From Asterias amurensis (taxonomy: Eukaryota; Echinodermata; Asteroidea; Forcipulatida; Asteriidae): a stretch of 64,000 bases of DNA. The position numbers were made by a program, and so were the translations under genes. A model generated the notes under the pieces. That model was not told the DNA's origin, did no database searches, and saw only the letters and a list, made by a program, of their open reading frames with translations. Shown one piece after another: positions 51,082-62,975 of the stretch. How positions within the stretch are numbered: position 1 is the first letter of the stretch; each line of letters starts with the position of its first letter. The DNA lies in NCBI RefSeq assembly GCF_032118995.1, contig NC_092662.1, forward strand, positions 6,386,001 through 6,450,000, written 5' to 3'.

Positions 51082-53459
51082 GTAAGTACAGTTTTCATAT
51101 TAACCCCTATCAAAGATGTAACTTTTCGGGATAATTTGTTTGACCTTTTCACACTTGAACTTCTGACCCTGGCAAACTTGTGAGAAATAGCCGTTTCCCA
51201 GTATGTAGCTACTTCTTTTTTTGGAGCAGAATTAAGCAAGAATGGCTATCCCAGTGGTTTCCTTCCCTGCATTTTACCTCTGTGGAACCCAGGGTTGTCC
51301 ACAATTTTTGAAGTAGCAGGTGAAAAAGTATAAGTAGCCGGTTTTTGTCTTAGAAGTACTTAGCAAGCGCTACTCTCAGAGCATAAGCTGCTCTGTGGTG
51401 CATTTTTTAGGCGTTAGATGCTCTCTGGTACAATCTAGGGAGTCTGAGGGGTTATGTGCCCCCCTCTCAGATATTGGAGTTTAAGGCCTATTTCAAGTTA
51501 TGATGCACCATTTTAGATGCTGTGAGGGGCAATCGTAAAATATAAAAAAATAATAATAATAATGACAATTTATATTGCGCATGTATCCACCTAACAAGGT
51601 GCTCAAAGCGCATGACAAGAAGAAGGAAGAGGGAACATCAGGAAGACAAACGAAATAAACTACTGAAAAGCTGTTTGAAACAAATGAAATTTCAATTTGT
51701 CTTTAAAAGTGTAGGCCACTAACAGGCATAATAAATGGAACAGAACATGAAGCCTTTAAAATGTGGGCATCAGTAGAAGCTATTTGGTTAACAGCATCTT
51801 CAGGTGAATGCGTGCGATATCCTGATTTGAGATTTGCCTCCCAAATCTTAAACTGAACATTTCTTCTCGTTTCCTATTCATCCTGTTATTAGCGTTAACG
51901 TGCTGTTAGATGTGTAATAAAAAATAGAAATAATACATTAAATGAACTTAATAAAAATCTGGGTTAGTATTCTGAGTGTTCATTCCCCCTGGGATATCCA
52001 GTGGATTGAACATGGAATGGGGTTACTGGTTGTGCAGAGTTTCATTTCTTTATTTTTATTACCTTGGAGTTGGCGAAAAATCGGGTCATTCAAGGAAGGA
52101 ATGATAATTTGAATGATTTTCTATATAAACCAAGACAATTACTACAATCAAATGACAAGGAGTAAAGAGAACCAATGGAATTCAACAAGACTGCTATCTC
52201 CCAAAAATATAAGTGTCTATAAACTAATTGTCTTCCAAAAAATATGTGACCCACTCTGTGAAAATGGGTCAGATGTCGCCCAATGCAATATTAAGTTATG
52301 GACAGTTTAATGTGGAAAATGTACCCCCCCCCCCAAAAAAAAAACACACAAAACATCTTTCTAAGATCTTTAGTTGTATGGTTAACCTTTAGAACACTTA
52401 CTTTTAGGCAATAAAGCTAAGAATACAACAATTTTGATCATACTTATGTCTAATTTGTATCCTTTTGCACACAATGGTAGTTTAAAATATCATTTTACTT
52501 GTAATTCGTTTTTCACAAAAAATGGTGTAGTGGCTAATTTCAAACGGGAGTAACTCGGCAACGCGATACACCCCAAAGCTTAGACACATACCAAATTACT
52601 GCTGCTGATGTGTTCTTTCCAGCCATGCATATAACTCAATTCTAGAAATTGCCTACATCTGACTCATTTTCACTGAGCGGGTAACATAAATAACTCGTAT
52701 TTTGTCAAATCGACCCTTCCATGGCAAAACAGCCAGACTTAAAAATGTTGGTTTCTTTTTCATCATTTCTGGGTAAGTTGAGGGTCAGAGTCATCCCATT
52801 TTTTGGGCAACAGAGCTTATCTCTATGCTTTTCTCAAAGTGTGAATTTTTTCGAGTTTGGCTGTTTCACCTAGGAAGGCCCAAAATAACTTGAGATTTCC
52901 TCTATTTGTAGCGACCGTTTTAGCATTTGCATATCTCTCTCCAAAAAGCCCCTTGTGATCAAATCACCTGTCACTGCGTAAAACTAAATCTTAGTTTCTT
53001 AGGATTAGAGAAAAGTGTACACTTATTTGATTTGAATCTTGGCACTGCCATTTCAAAGGATTAGGACCACCGTGTGTTCTGACTCATCCGCATAGTCAGA
53101 CACATTTTTACTGGAAAATTCACACATTTTTTCTGTTGTTGACAGATTTTATTTTTTTCATTTGCACGGGTAAGCTTGTCAAGAGTAATCAGATTGAATG
53201 TCAGTTTTAAAAGGAATGACATTGTAACATTGATCTTAGAGATCTGATTACTTGCTGGACGTTCTGTCAGATTTTGTTTTTCTTTCTGTTTAAATCGTAC
53301 CTTTTCAAGTACAAGTTGGAATTTTGTTGTCTTTTTATATAATGTCAGTGAGGAAGGTAAAAAGGTTGTTGACCAATAATACAAAATCAAATTATTGGTT
53401 TCTAGTTTATACATTCAGCTTGTTTGAACAACAGGTGTACGACCCTTATAGTCTGGAAT
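51082..53459. other. downstream of RPAP2 exon 7; SINE tail near 51550-51640, otherwise unassigned
   Basis: About 51550-51640 holds a SINE-type tail ('tttatattgcgcatgtatcc', 'aaggtgctcaaagcgcatg'). The rest is A+T-rich intron or intergenic DNA. I looked for the final RPAP2 exon (phase 2, encoding an Leu-rich C-terminus) and did not find one. Frames near 53061-53414 (minus) have no recognisable motif. Confidence 0.4.
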
Positions 53460-53835
53460 TTAAAGCCATTGGACACTTTCGGTAAATAGTATTGTCCAAG
53501 TCCCACACTTCGTGTATCACAACTTATATATAAAATAACAAACGTGTGAAAATTTAGGCTCAATCGGTCTTTAGAGTCGAGAGAAAAAAAACGGGAAAAC
53601 CCACCCTCGGTTTCCGCACGTTTCGCCGTGTCATGACATGTGTTTCAAATAAATCCGTAGTTCTCGCTATCAAGAATTGATATTGTTTTAATGTTTTCTC
53701 AAAAAGTAAAGCATTTCATGGAATAATATTTCAAGAGAAGTTTTTCACCATTACCTTCTGTAAACCCTGTCAATTATTTGTAAATCTGTGAACTTTTTTT
53801 TTTTTTTCTGTACCGAAAGTGTCCAATGGCTTTAA
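53460..53835. repeat. TTAA MITE family M2
   Basis: TTAA at 53460-53463 and 53832-53835; ends 'agccattggacactttcggt' and 'accgaaagtgtccaatggct'. Opposite orientation to the copies at 19547 and 55587. Confidence 0.9.
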
Positions 53836-53933
53836 TGTACTGTTTGAGTAAATATGAATAACTTAACATTAACAGCAAAATACGCGAGTAATATGTACAT
53901 TTGAAATAGCATTTCACGTTTTAAAGCATTACT

Positions 53934-54165
53934 TAAAGACACTGGACACTGTCGGTAATTGTCAAAGACCAGTCTTCTCACTTGGTGTAACTCAACAGCA
54001 TAAAATAACAAACCTGTGGAAATTTGAGCTCAATTGGTCGTCGAAGTTGCGAGATAATAATGAAAGAAAAAACACCCTTGTCACAACGAAGTTGTTTGCT
54101 TTCAGATGCTTGATTTCGAGACCTCAAAATCTAATTCTGAGGTCTCGAAATCCAATTCATTTTTA
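53934..54165. repeat. TTAA MITE family M1, truncated
   Basis: 'ttaaagacactggacactgt' to the central stem 'gaggtctcgaaatcc'; the right half is missing. Confidence 0.75.
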
Positions 54166-54427
54166 AAAAACATTTAAATGAGCTGAAACTGTCCAATTGT
54201 AGATTTTAATCATTTTGACTCCTTTGACTCAAAGTCAGTAAGAATTGAATGAAACAAATTGTTCAAACATTACAGATTCTTTTTACCCTATTCTAAGTTG
54301 AATTCTTATGAGCTGTCTGATATTAGCTTACCAAATTAGAAGAACAAGCTGAAGAGGAAATAGAATAAGCTAAAAGTTGTAGTCCCAGCCAATTTTTTCT
54401 AGGTAGTAGTTTAAAAAAAAGCAGGAC

Positions 54428-54605
54428 TTTTCTTTTCAGAACTGAGAAGTCTCTCGAACATCCGAATAAATCTACTCTGCGGTAGTAGAATAAAAAAGAC
54501 AGTTCTCTAAAGAACAAACTCTACCTGGCAAGTAGATACACACATGGTGTTACCGCAAACCAAATGTATATATTGATACCTCACCATGCAATGCCTTAAA
54601 TCATA
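54428..54605 (+). repeat. copy of the 6467/7841 dispersed repeat
   Basis: 'ttttcagaactgagaagtct' to 'cctcaccatgcaatgcctta'. It is an uninterrupted copy and shows the sequence before Tc1 insertion ('accaaatgtatatattgata'). Confidence 0.7.
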
Positions 54606-55130
54606 CAAATGAAATAGAATTCCTTTGGGATGATGTTTAGAATGTAACGAGGTCATAGTCTAGATCATTTTGATTTCCTGATCAATTAAGTGCCTCTAAT
54701 CCTCCAAATCACATCAAAGAGTTCAAACAATTGACCCATGTAAGAAACTGCTCCACTCTTCAAAGATAAACACCCAATAACACACAGCCACCTGCTAAAA
54801 TCTTACTGCTTGATCTAGCAGGCTGTTCCGCCCTGAAGATTCTGCACTTTCTACCCTCAGTCACTTTTGTTTCTCCGCTTTGCGGGGGGAATGGATGAGA
54901 TAAGCGCATTGGCGCTGGGGTTATCTGTGCAGTGGAGTGGAACATTTCATAATGTACATTGTCTTAAAACACATCTGGCCCTGCGGTAGGATTGGTTAAA
55001 GCTTTTAAGGAAACCCCTTTCTCAATTTAGACAAAGTCAAACAGTAAAGATTTAACTTGATATTAGGAATTGTAGCGCTAGATAGGGGTTGGGTCTTGTT
55101 GCAAAATGCCTCTTTGTAGAAAAGGAATGG
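54606..55130. other. intergenic, nothing recognised
   Basis: No gene or repeat family recognised; mixed base composition. Confidence 0.4.
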
Positions 55131-55462
55131 TTAAAAGCACTGGACACTATTGGTAATTACTCAAAATAATTGTTAGCATAAAAAATTACTTGGTAACAAG
55201 CAATGGATAGTACAAAACATTGTGAGAAACAGCTCCCTCTGAAGTAACATAGTTACTCAAAAGTTTGAGGTCTCGAAATCAAGCATCTGAAAGCACACAA
55301 CTTCGTATGACAAGGGTGTTTTTTCTTCCATTATTATCTTGCAACTTCAACGACCAATTAAGTTCAAATTTTCACAGGTTTGTTATTTTATGCATATTGT
55401 TAAGATACACCAAGAGAGAAGATTTGGTCTTTGACAATTACCAAAAGTGTTTAGTGTCTTTT
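55131..55462. repeat. TTAA MITE family M1 with internal deletion
   Basis: 'ttaaaagcactggacactat' to 'aattaccaaaagtgttta'. The central palindrome is half deleted ('gaggtctcgaaatcaagcat' remains). Confidence 0.7.
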
Positions 55463-55582
55463 ACTCAACACTTGTCATCTAAGCAAAATGGAAATTAGCA
55501 AACAATCTGTTGTACTAACAGATTGAACTAATTGCAGTGAAGTTGTAAACAAATTAGCCCTATTTGTACATTTTATGAAGTC

Positions 55583-55956
55583 TTAAAGCCATTGGACCCT
55601 TTCGGTTCAGAAAAAAAAATAAAAGTTCACAGATTTACAAATAACTTACAGGGGTTACAGAAGGCAATGGTGAAAGACTTCTCTTGAAAGATTATTTCAT
55701 GAAATGCTTTACTTTTTGAGAAAACAGCAAAACAATATAAATTCTCGTTAACGAGAATTACGGATTTATTTTACATACATGTCATGACACGGCGAAACGC
55801 GCGGAAACAAGGGTGGGTTTTTCCGTTGTTTTCTCCCGACTCCGATGACCGATTGAGCCTAAATTTTCACATGTTTGTTATTTGATGTAGAAGTTGTGGT
55901 ACACAAAGTGTGGGCCTTGGACAACACTGTTTACCGAAAGGGTCCAATGGCTTTAA
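55583..55956. repeat. TTAA MITE family M2
   Basis: TTAA at 55583-55586 and 55953-55956; ends 'agccattggaccctttcggt' and 'accgaaagggtccaatggct', a compensating change on both ends. Confidence 0.9.
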
Positions 55957-56067
55957 ACGGGCATTTCATGTTAGTGTAGACCAACCAAGCAAAAAGAAAC
56001 CACCCAAAACCGAATTGAAACAAAATAAAAATACTTTGTGTAGATTTTGTCTTCATTCATGTCGATA

Positions 56068-56225
56068 CTTCACAGAGGCAACGGAGGCAATTGCCTCTAT
56101 GCCCCTGGTCATTGCCGTGGTGCCCTTGAAATGCTCCAGTAGAAATTTACAATTTCCTCATAGGGTGCCCTTTACCAAGGAGAAAATGCCTTGGTGCCCT
56201 TGCCCTTTCAAAAACTAAGCACACA
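56068..56225 (+). repeat. dispersed repeat R2
   Basis: 'gatacttcacagaggcaacg' to 'gcccttgccctttcaaaaac'; see 37330-37512. Confidence 0.65.
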
Positions 56226-57289
56226 GGCCTGACAAAATGGCAAACTGGTGTTATTTTTTTTAACCAAAGTAAAATACAACGTAAGATACCCCAAAACCAC
56301 TCTCCACATAAAATAAAACAACAAAATCTAGATTTACAGGGAATAATATTGTTCCTACCCTTTTCTCCATTTGTGCTTCAAATCCTAAAACTGGGACAAC
56401 ATATTTCAGACGGTAGTCCGGTTATGGCAAACACTAGATAAGACTAGAGCCAGCAGCCCCTGGGTTCTTAGACGTGAACGTCATACATCAAGAGGACAAT
56501 CTCCAAAGGAGGTACCTCCATTACCGCATCTTAAAACCAGAATAAGATCAAGAGATACGACTTAGGACTCTTGCCGTCCTCTCATAAGGAATTCCCTTTC
56601 TGGATTTTGCTGTTTTATGTCACGGGTAATGGCTAGGGGCGGAATCCTTGGAGATGTAGATTGGTATCTTGGGATTCGCTCACACACTAGTACCCATTAA
56701 CACCTCATCTGTCCTTTGGAAAAAGACTCAGGGAAAAATCTACCGGGGTGCTGTTATTTCATCCAACCGAAAGCTTTTTCCTTGAGATTTTACAAAGTAC
56801 AAGTTTTGCGAGTGGAAGACATCCTGTGTATGATTGACACAAGAAGTGCATAAGGGTTTCAGAGACAGTTTTTATTTGAGAACTAGTCTGTGAGTTGTGA
56901 ACATACAGCACTTTCATAAAATGGAATTATCTAATTTGCGCTTGTTTTATTAAATCAAGTGTAAACCAAAGACAAATTCCTAACAGAAATGTAAGTTTAT
57001 CAATTACATTTTGTATGCAATGGTTCATAAAACTCCATACCTCAAGTTTAAATTGGCTGTTATTTGAATACCGCCCTCTGTTGATGGTAAAAAGGGAAGG
57101 GCCGTATAAAGCAATGATTAATGGGAGTCTTTTTAATTGCTAGTGCTGACCCTTGTACAAATGCAATATACTGCCCTCTATGTTATAACTGATTGCATGT
57201 TGGCTTCACCATTGTCCCCAGTTTTAGCCATGATGCATGATGCTTGATGAGTAAACGCCTAGAAAGCTATCCAAGGTGTGGTTTAAGGG
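56226..57289. other. intergenic, nothing recognised
   Basis: No ORF above background and no repeat family recognised. Confidence 0.4.
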
Positions 57290-57465
57290 TCAGGCCTGAT
57301 ACTTCACGGAGACGGAGGCGATTGCCTCCGTTGCCCCTTGTCATTGCCTATTGGTGCCCTTGAAATGCTCCAGCAGAAATTTACAATTTCCTCATAGGGT
57401 GCCCTTTGCCAAAGAGAATATGCCTTGGTGCCCTTGCCCTTTCAAAAACGAAGCATACAGCCCTG
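57290..57465 (+). repeat. dispersed repeat R2
   Basis: 'caggcctgatacttcacgga' to 'tttcaaaaacgaagcatac'. Immediately downstream, 'gggtgtcc' and 'gacacccagacaccc' words form a weak inverted pair (about 57495-57605). Confidence 0.65.
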
Positions 57466-57678
57466 AGGGTGCTCGTATTGTGTGTTTGTATAAGGGTGTC
57501 CAAAATTGGAAATTTAAAAACTGGGTGTCCAAGTTGTTCACTTACAATGTAAATGACAAATAAAAGATGGTGTCCAAATTTAAAACAAGACACCCAGACA
57601 CCCCCTTGGTTAACACTATGTGAGTACTACCATAGTGCATAACCATTGACCATGTCTGATTCTAGTCTGAGTCACCAG

Positions 57679-57963
57679 GGCCCAATTTCATAGCCCTGCT
57701 TAGCGGACGATTTTGTGCATCCTTTGCAAATTCTATTTCATAGCGCTGCTAACCGTAAGCACACGAACAGGCATGCTAACCTTCCGGTGCTTACCGCACG
57801 AAAAAAAAATGATGTCACAATGCAAATCCACGGTAAACACGTACTATATGGCCGCCCATTTTTTCTGCTAACCTGTGAAATACGCTAAGGCTTAAGCAAA
57901 TTTTTCTGCTACAGTAAGCACGCAAATTTGCTTACTGTTAAGCAGCGCTATGAAATTGGGCCC
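57679..57963. repeat. MITE family M4, diverged subfamily
   Basis: 'gggcccaatttcatag' to 'gctatgaaattgggccc', with 'ctgcttagc' and 'gttaagcagcgc'. The interior differs from the other four copies. Confidence 0.75.
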
Positions 57964-59780
57964 AGACCTTTTACAGCACCCCACACCACAAAGCTAGTGC
58001 CCTCCCTGCCAATAAATGCTGATGCCAATGACATTAAAACAGGTGAACTATCCTCATATTTGCCTTTATCACAGTCCACTTGCAAGGAGTCTAATTTAAT
58101 GGGAATTTTCCTAAAAGCTTTGATGAATGTTTGATGAGAAGTTGAAAACAACCAACATGCATGATGCAGAAGAGATCGTTTGGGTCGGTGAGAGATAAAA
58201 GGGTTTAGAGCTATCAATAGTTCATAGTAAATTACAACACTGGTGCATAGTAGTTACTGTAGCAACAATGCTCTTAGCTTATCACAGGTGGTTAGTGCAA
58301 GGGGATTTCTGCGATTTTATACTTTTTTTTATGGACAGTATTTTGTCTTTTTGCAAACAAGCTGTTGCATACTTGTTATACATTCTAGTAAATGTTATGC
58401 CTCTGTAACTTTACTATTATAGCAGGGTTGCTACGGCTACAACTACCAATGGATTGCAGCGTCATCATGCATTGAAGTATAGGATGTCCTTAGCAAAACC
58501 CTTAGCAACAGCCGTAGTCGTAGTCGCAGCTACCGATTTAGATCTAATTAGTCTTTCTTTTGTATCAACTCTATGGCATTAGTACCGTAGAAAGATGAGG
58601 AGACTGTGTTCTCTGCTGTATCTCCATAACTTAGAATGCTTATATCTTGGTCTGTCTGTGTTCTGTTTTTTTGTTTTGGTGCCACTCCTGGACTTTCATC
58701 TTTGAGAGGGCAAGGCAATTCTCATTTTGAAAAGAGGGCACTTCCATTGAAAAATTATCAAGTTTATGAGAACATTTTGAAGGGGCACCAAGGCCAAGAC
58801 TAGGGCAACATGTGGTCTGCATGTGACTCCAGGCCTGGTGTACCTTTCTTGTCTTTGTACTTTGCTACTGTGGGCATCTTTAAATCTGTCCATAGAATCC
58901 ATCCATTGTCAACTACCTTGATCTCTATGTTTTGATACACAACCCATGCATTAGCCGTAAGTCCTATCTTACTATATACCCATGCTTAACCAGTGATGGG
59001 AACCACTACACTGTAGGTGCAGAGGCCAGCATTATCTCTGCTTAGTACAGGTTTCTTTCATTGTTCTTCAACTAATCTTAATACACCCTGAATTGTAATT
59101 CCTCAAACCTCTGTAAAATGTAGCTAATAAGATTAAAGGTGATTGTGATGTCATTTGTTTGGCCATATTGTGTTGTCCGCATTCTTCCCTTAACAACAAC
59201 AAGGACCACTAATCAGATAGATTGACCAGTTCATTTTAATTGTGTATCTGAACTACAACCAAGTACCTTAGGGGAGGTACACTCATAATGCCCGGTCGTA
59301 AAAATCCCCTTTCTGTATGGCTGCCATCATTACTGAAGTGACATTGAAGAACTTCTTTACCAACCTAATTTGCTGGGCGGAGATAGTGCACATAAAAGCC
59401 TATCACGGCATAGTGGTTGGGTCTCATCAAATATTTCCAGATCTCTTGAATTTTAGATGTGCCTGTACTTCGCTAATTGTGGTTTTAACAAAATTAAACC
59501 TGTAAGCCATGACTGTGAGTGAGGGAAGGTACTTGGCTGTAAAGTAAAGTGCAATAGCGAAGTTGTCTATGTATTATTGAGATACGTAGCTAGCGTATAT
59601 TACACATGCATGTGCAGTCATGTGGAATAGCACGGCTGGCTGCACTGACTAATACTGATTATTTTGTAGTTTATCATTCTACATGTCTGCTGACATTAAC
59701 TCGTTATCTGACTTCCATGTTCACTCTGTAAACTTTCTGAAGTTACTGAACTCCGTTCACATTGTTCATATACGTAGGTT
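57964..59780. other. intergenic; inverted relative of the 48.7-kb repeat at 58690-58810
   Basis: About 58690-58810 is an uninterrupted copy of the repeat into which M3 inserted at 48.7 kb. 'ggttgctacggctacaacta' near 58427 and 'agccgtagtcgtagtcgcag' near 58511 form a weak inverted pair. No gene supported. Confidence 0.4.
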
Positions 59781-60050
59781 GATGTGGCTGGGTGGTCAAA
59801 CCTACCGGACTTGAGCTCTGGTGTTTCGGATCAGTAGAGTTTTGGGTTCAAGTTTTGGTCATGATGTCCTTTGGCGGCACACTTAACCAGTATCGCCTCG
59901 TCCTTTGGGTGGGATGTAAAGCTGTAGGTCCTGTGTGTTGTGCATTACATGCAACTCAATGTCAAGAGAAGAGGGTTTGACTCAGTGTTTTCTGGATTGG
60001 TTGGCTACAGATTGTGACACAGCACCTTGTAATCTGTTACAAGATGCTAT
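59780..60050 (+). repeat. SINE family A, diverged
   Basis: The head 'gatgtggctgggtggtcaaa' is decayed; the body 'cgtcctttgggtgggatgta' and 'gttgtgcattacatg' is recognisable. Confidence 0.6.
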
Positions 60051-60204
60051 TGTTTAAAAAAATTGGTCATGAAATTCGAACACAGTTACACAAATCTTGT
60101 GGAAAAATCAATGTGCGCTTGAACTTCTCTAAATGTTTAGCTGTATTTGGTTTAGACAATAACAGTTGATATATTATTAAGAATCTTAGTAGTCCTACCT
60201 TTCA

Positions 60205-60765
60205 CATGAAAAAACCCACAAACAGGCCCTTCCACCCCCAAAAACCTGACAGACCGCTCCCCTCGTCCACCCAAGGACCTCACAAACAGTCTCCCTCCAC
60301 CCGAACAACCCACAAATAGCCTTCCCTACACCCCAACAGCCATACAAGCAACCCCCTCTGCCCAAACACCCCCCCCCCCCCCCGAACACCCTCCCTTTAT
60401 AAGCCCATAAAGAGCCTCCTTCCAACCCCATAAACAGCCCCCTCCAACCCCCCTAACAGCCCCAGCCACCCCAACAACCCCCCAAACTAGCCTCTTCCAC
60501 CCCTAACAACCCCACATCATACAACTCCTCCACCCCTGAAACAGCCCCACAAACAGCCCCCCCCCCTACCCTCAACATTACCCCAAACACCCTCCCTATA
60601 AGCCCACATACATGTACATCTGCCCCACAATCTCACAGTCCTCCCTCATACCCCAAACAACCCCACAAACAGAGGCCCTCCACCCTAAGCAACCTTACAA
60701 ACAACTCCTCTCCACCCCAATTGGTCCCACCGCCCCCACCATTATCCCTCCTCCAACACAAAACA
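60205..60765. repeat. C-rich minisatellite-like tract
   Basis: About 560 bp with one strand made almost only of C and A, built from degenerate units of roughly 25-35 bp such as 'ccccacaaacagccccc' and 'ctccaccccaacaaccc', with pure C runs (about 60368-60382). The open frames across it (Gly/Trp-rich on the minus strand) are compositional artefacts. Confidence 0.85.
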
Positions 60766-61513
60766 TCCCCTTATTGTGTCAATAATATCACGAAACACCA
60801 CACAAGGTAATCATAATAATATGATTTGAAGAAGACAATGCTTGGTTATCCTTCAAAGCAGTTAAAGAGACAAACAATAAACTAAACGAAGAGACTCATC
60901 AGACAGGCTGGAAATGATGGGCTGACCACCGTTTGTCCGTGATTACTACGTTTCGCTTCACCGACCCCCCCCCCCTCCCCAACCCAAGGGCCAAAAGGAT
61001 TATAATTTGTAAAATATTGCTGTCTAATTTGTATTAATGGCAACGGCTAACGCTCAGCATTTTGAGATTACTTTCATCTACTGGTGAAATATTTATCGGC
61101 GACTGGGCGTTCTCTCTCATCTCATCTGGTAATGAAGTGCAACAAATGGAATTGAAATTGGATGCACATCAATTCTGTAACTAATTGTCACGGCTGCCGT
61201 TTTGGGAAACCATGGGAAAGAAAATTTGGCTCGGAAAGTAAGATGTTATTTAATTCTGCCTGTAAATGTGTGTAACTGTCAGATGGAATCCTGAAAAATC
61301 CTTTGTTGTTTACAAATTCACTTAAGGAACAAGGTATTTCCCCTGAATGGTTAATTGCATACTATAATCAAACAACACCTGACCTGCAAGATTTATGATA
61401 TACCAGCCAACACAATCACCAAATTATTTTAAAATAGTTTTTTGAGAAAGACTCTGCTAGGGTCAAAACATCAGGCCATTAACTATTTTTTGCATTGTTT
61501 CTTTTGGTTGTTA
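60766..61513. other. intergenic, nothing recognised
   Basis: A short C run at 60965-60980; otherwise no repeat and no ORF of interest. Confidence 0.4.
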
Positions 61514-61893
61514 AAGACACTGGACACTATTGGTAATTGTCAAAGACCAGTAGTCTCATTTGGTGCATCTCAGCATATGCTTAAAACAACTAACCTGTGA
61601 AAATTTGAGCTCAATCGGTCGTCGAAGTTGTAAGATAATAATGAAAGAAAAAAACACCCTTGTCACACAAAGTTGTGTGCTTTCAGATGCTTGGTTTCGA
61701 AACCTCAAAATCTGAATCTGAGTTCTCGAAATCAAATTCATGGAAATTTACTTCTTTCTCGAAAACTATGTCCCTTTAGAGGGAGCCGTTTCTCACAATG
61801 TTTTATACCATCAACCTCTCCCCATTACTCGTTACCAAGAAAGGTTTTATGCTAATAATTATTTTGAGTAATTACCAATAGTGTCCACTAATG
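61514..61893. repeat. TTAA MITE family M1
   Basis: 'ttaaagacactggacactat' to 'taccaatagtgtccacta'; central stem partly decayed ('ttctcgaaatcaaattcatg'). Confidence 0.8.
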
Positions 61894-62640
61894 GCTAGTT
61901 CTATTTTTTCAAACACATTTTACAGTGTGAACATTTGAGTATTTTGGAGGAAAACCAACCAAGAACCAAGTCCTGCCCAACAATGTTTTCTTATACCGCA
62001 TGAGCTGTTTCCAACTTGATACAAATTAGTGATATAAACCCTTAATAGGAAAATGGTTTGTCGACCATTTTTGTTGGTTCTCTCAGCGTTGTTAGAATTC
62101 AGATTGAGCTTTGTTGTCAAACCATTTATAAATGGCTTTCTTTTGAGGAATATGTATTTGTTTGTATTTTTGTCATAAAATGGTTGTACGTTTACAAAGC
62201 TGTTTACTGTATAGATGCTTGTTTTAATGGTTTCAAAAGATTGTACCAAAGTGAGTTTGTGATTTGCGTCGGATAACAGCTGCATCAATTTAATGAATAA
62301 ATCTCCAAGCACACGTGTTTCATTGTGTGTAAAATACACATTGCCAAGATTTTCTGTACGAATTGGTTATTGTACCACTCATTAAAAAAAATGATTGCAA
62401 ATTTAATTTTTGAAAAATGCCTCTGGCATTTTTCTAACATCAAAAGACATGAGTTTAATAAACCCTATGTGACATTTGTACCTACTGCATGTAGGATTAA
62501 ACAGTGGTTAAAAGCATTCAATATCTGGCAATGAACCAGTCGATTCATAGATCATTGTGTAAAGTCAACTACTTTTATTATAGTGTATTTTCCAGAAGTG
62601 CCTCGACTCTGGTAGTGTAAATACCTTCCTGCGTTTTCAA
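61894..62640. other. intergenic, A+T-rich
   Basis: A 139-codon minus-strand frame (62339-61920) has no recognisable motif and A+T-driven composition (Asn, Lys, Leu, Phe); I do not call it a gene. Nothing else recognised. Confidence 0.4.
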
Positions 62641-62975
62641 TTCTTTGTTCAACCCCAAAACTCGTTTAAAAATTTACCCAGTCAATTTCCCTTGTGGTTT
62701 ATGTTGATATCTGAAACAAAAAGTCACATCCCCTTAAGGTGATCCCCTGGCTGCCGCTTCCTAGCATGCCTAGGTTATGTTGTAATTTGGGTGTGAATTG
62801 GATCACTAGCTACACGGCAGTTAATGGTTGTATGGCTTCTGACTGGCACCCCCGAATAAAGATATTGACAGAATAGGGACAACCGCCAATAAAGGGCTAG
62901 ATAGCTCAGTTGGTAGAGCGCCGGCACGTTAATATGGAGGTCGTTGGTTGGAATCCCACTCTAGTCAATTCTTTG
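62641..62975 (+). repeat. tRNA-derived SINE family B
   Basis: 'ttctttgttcaaccccaaaa' to 'gctagatagctcagttggta' and the B-box-like 'ggttggaatccca'. The unit is followed by a second 'attctttgttcaaccccaa' (62969), so the same end sequence brackets it. Confidence 0.75.

Noticed and set aside
60195..60431. Gly/Trp/Cys-rich open frame on the minus strand
   Set aside because: It is produced by the C-rich minisatellite; composition only, no domain and no exon boundaries.
61920..62339. 139-codon minus-strand frame
   Set aside because: Amino-acid content follows A+T richness, there is no motif, and it has no splice or promoter support.
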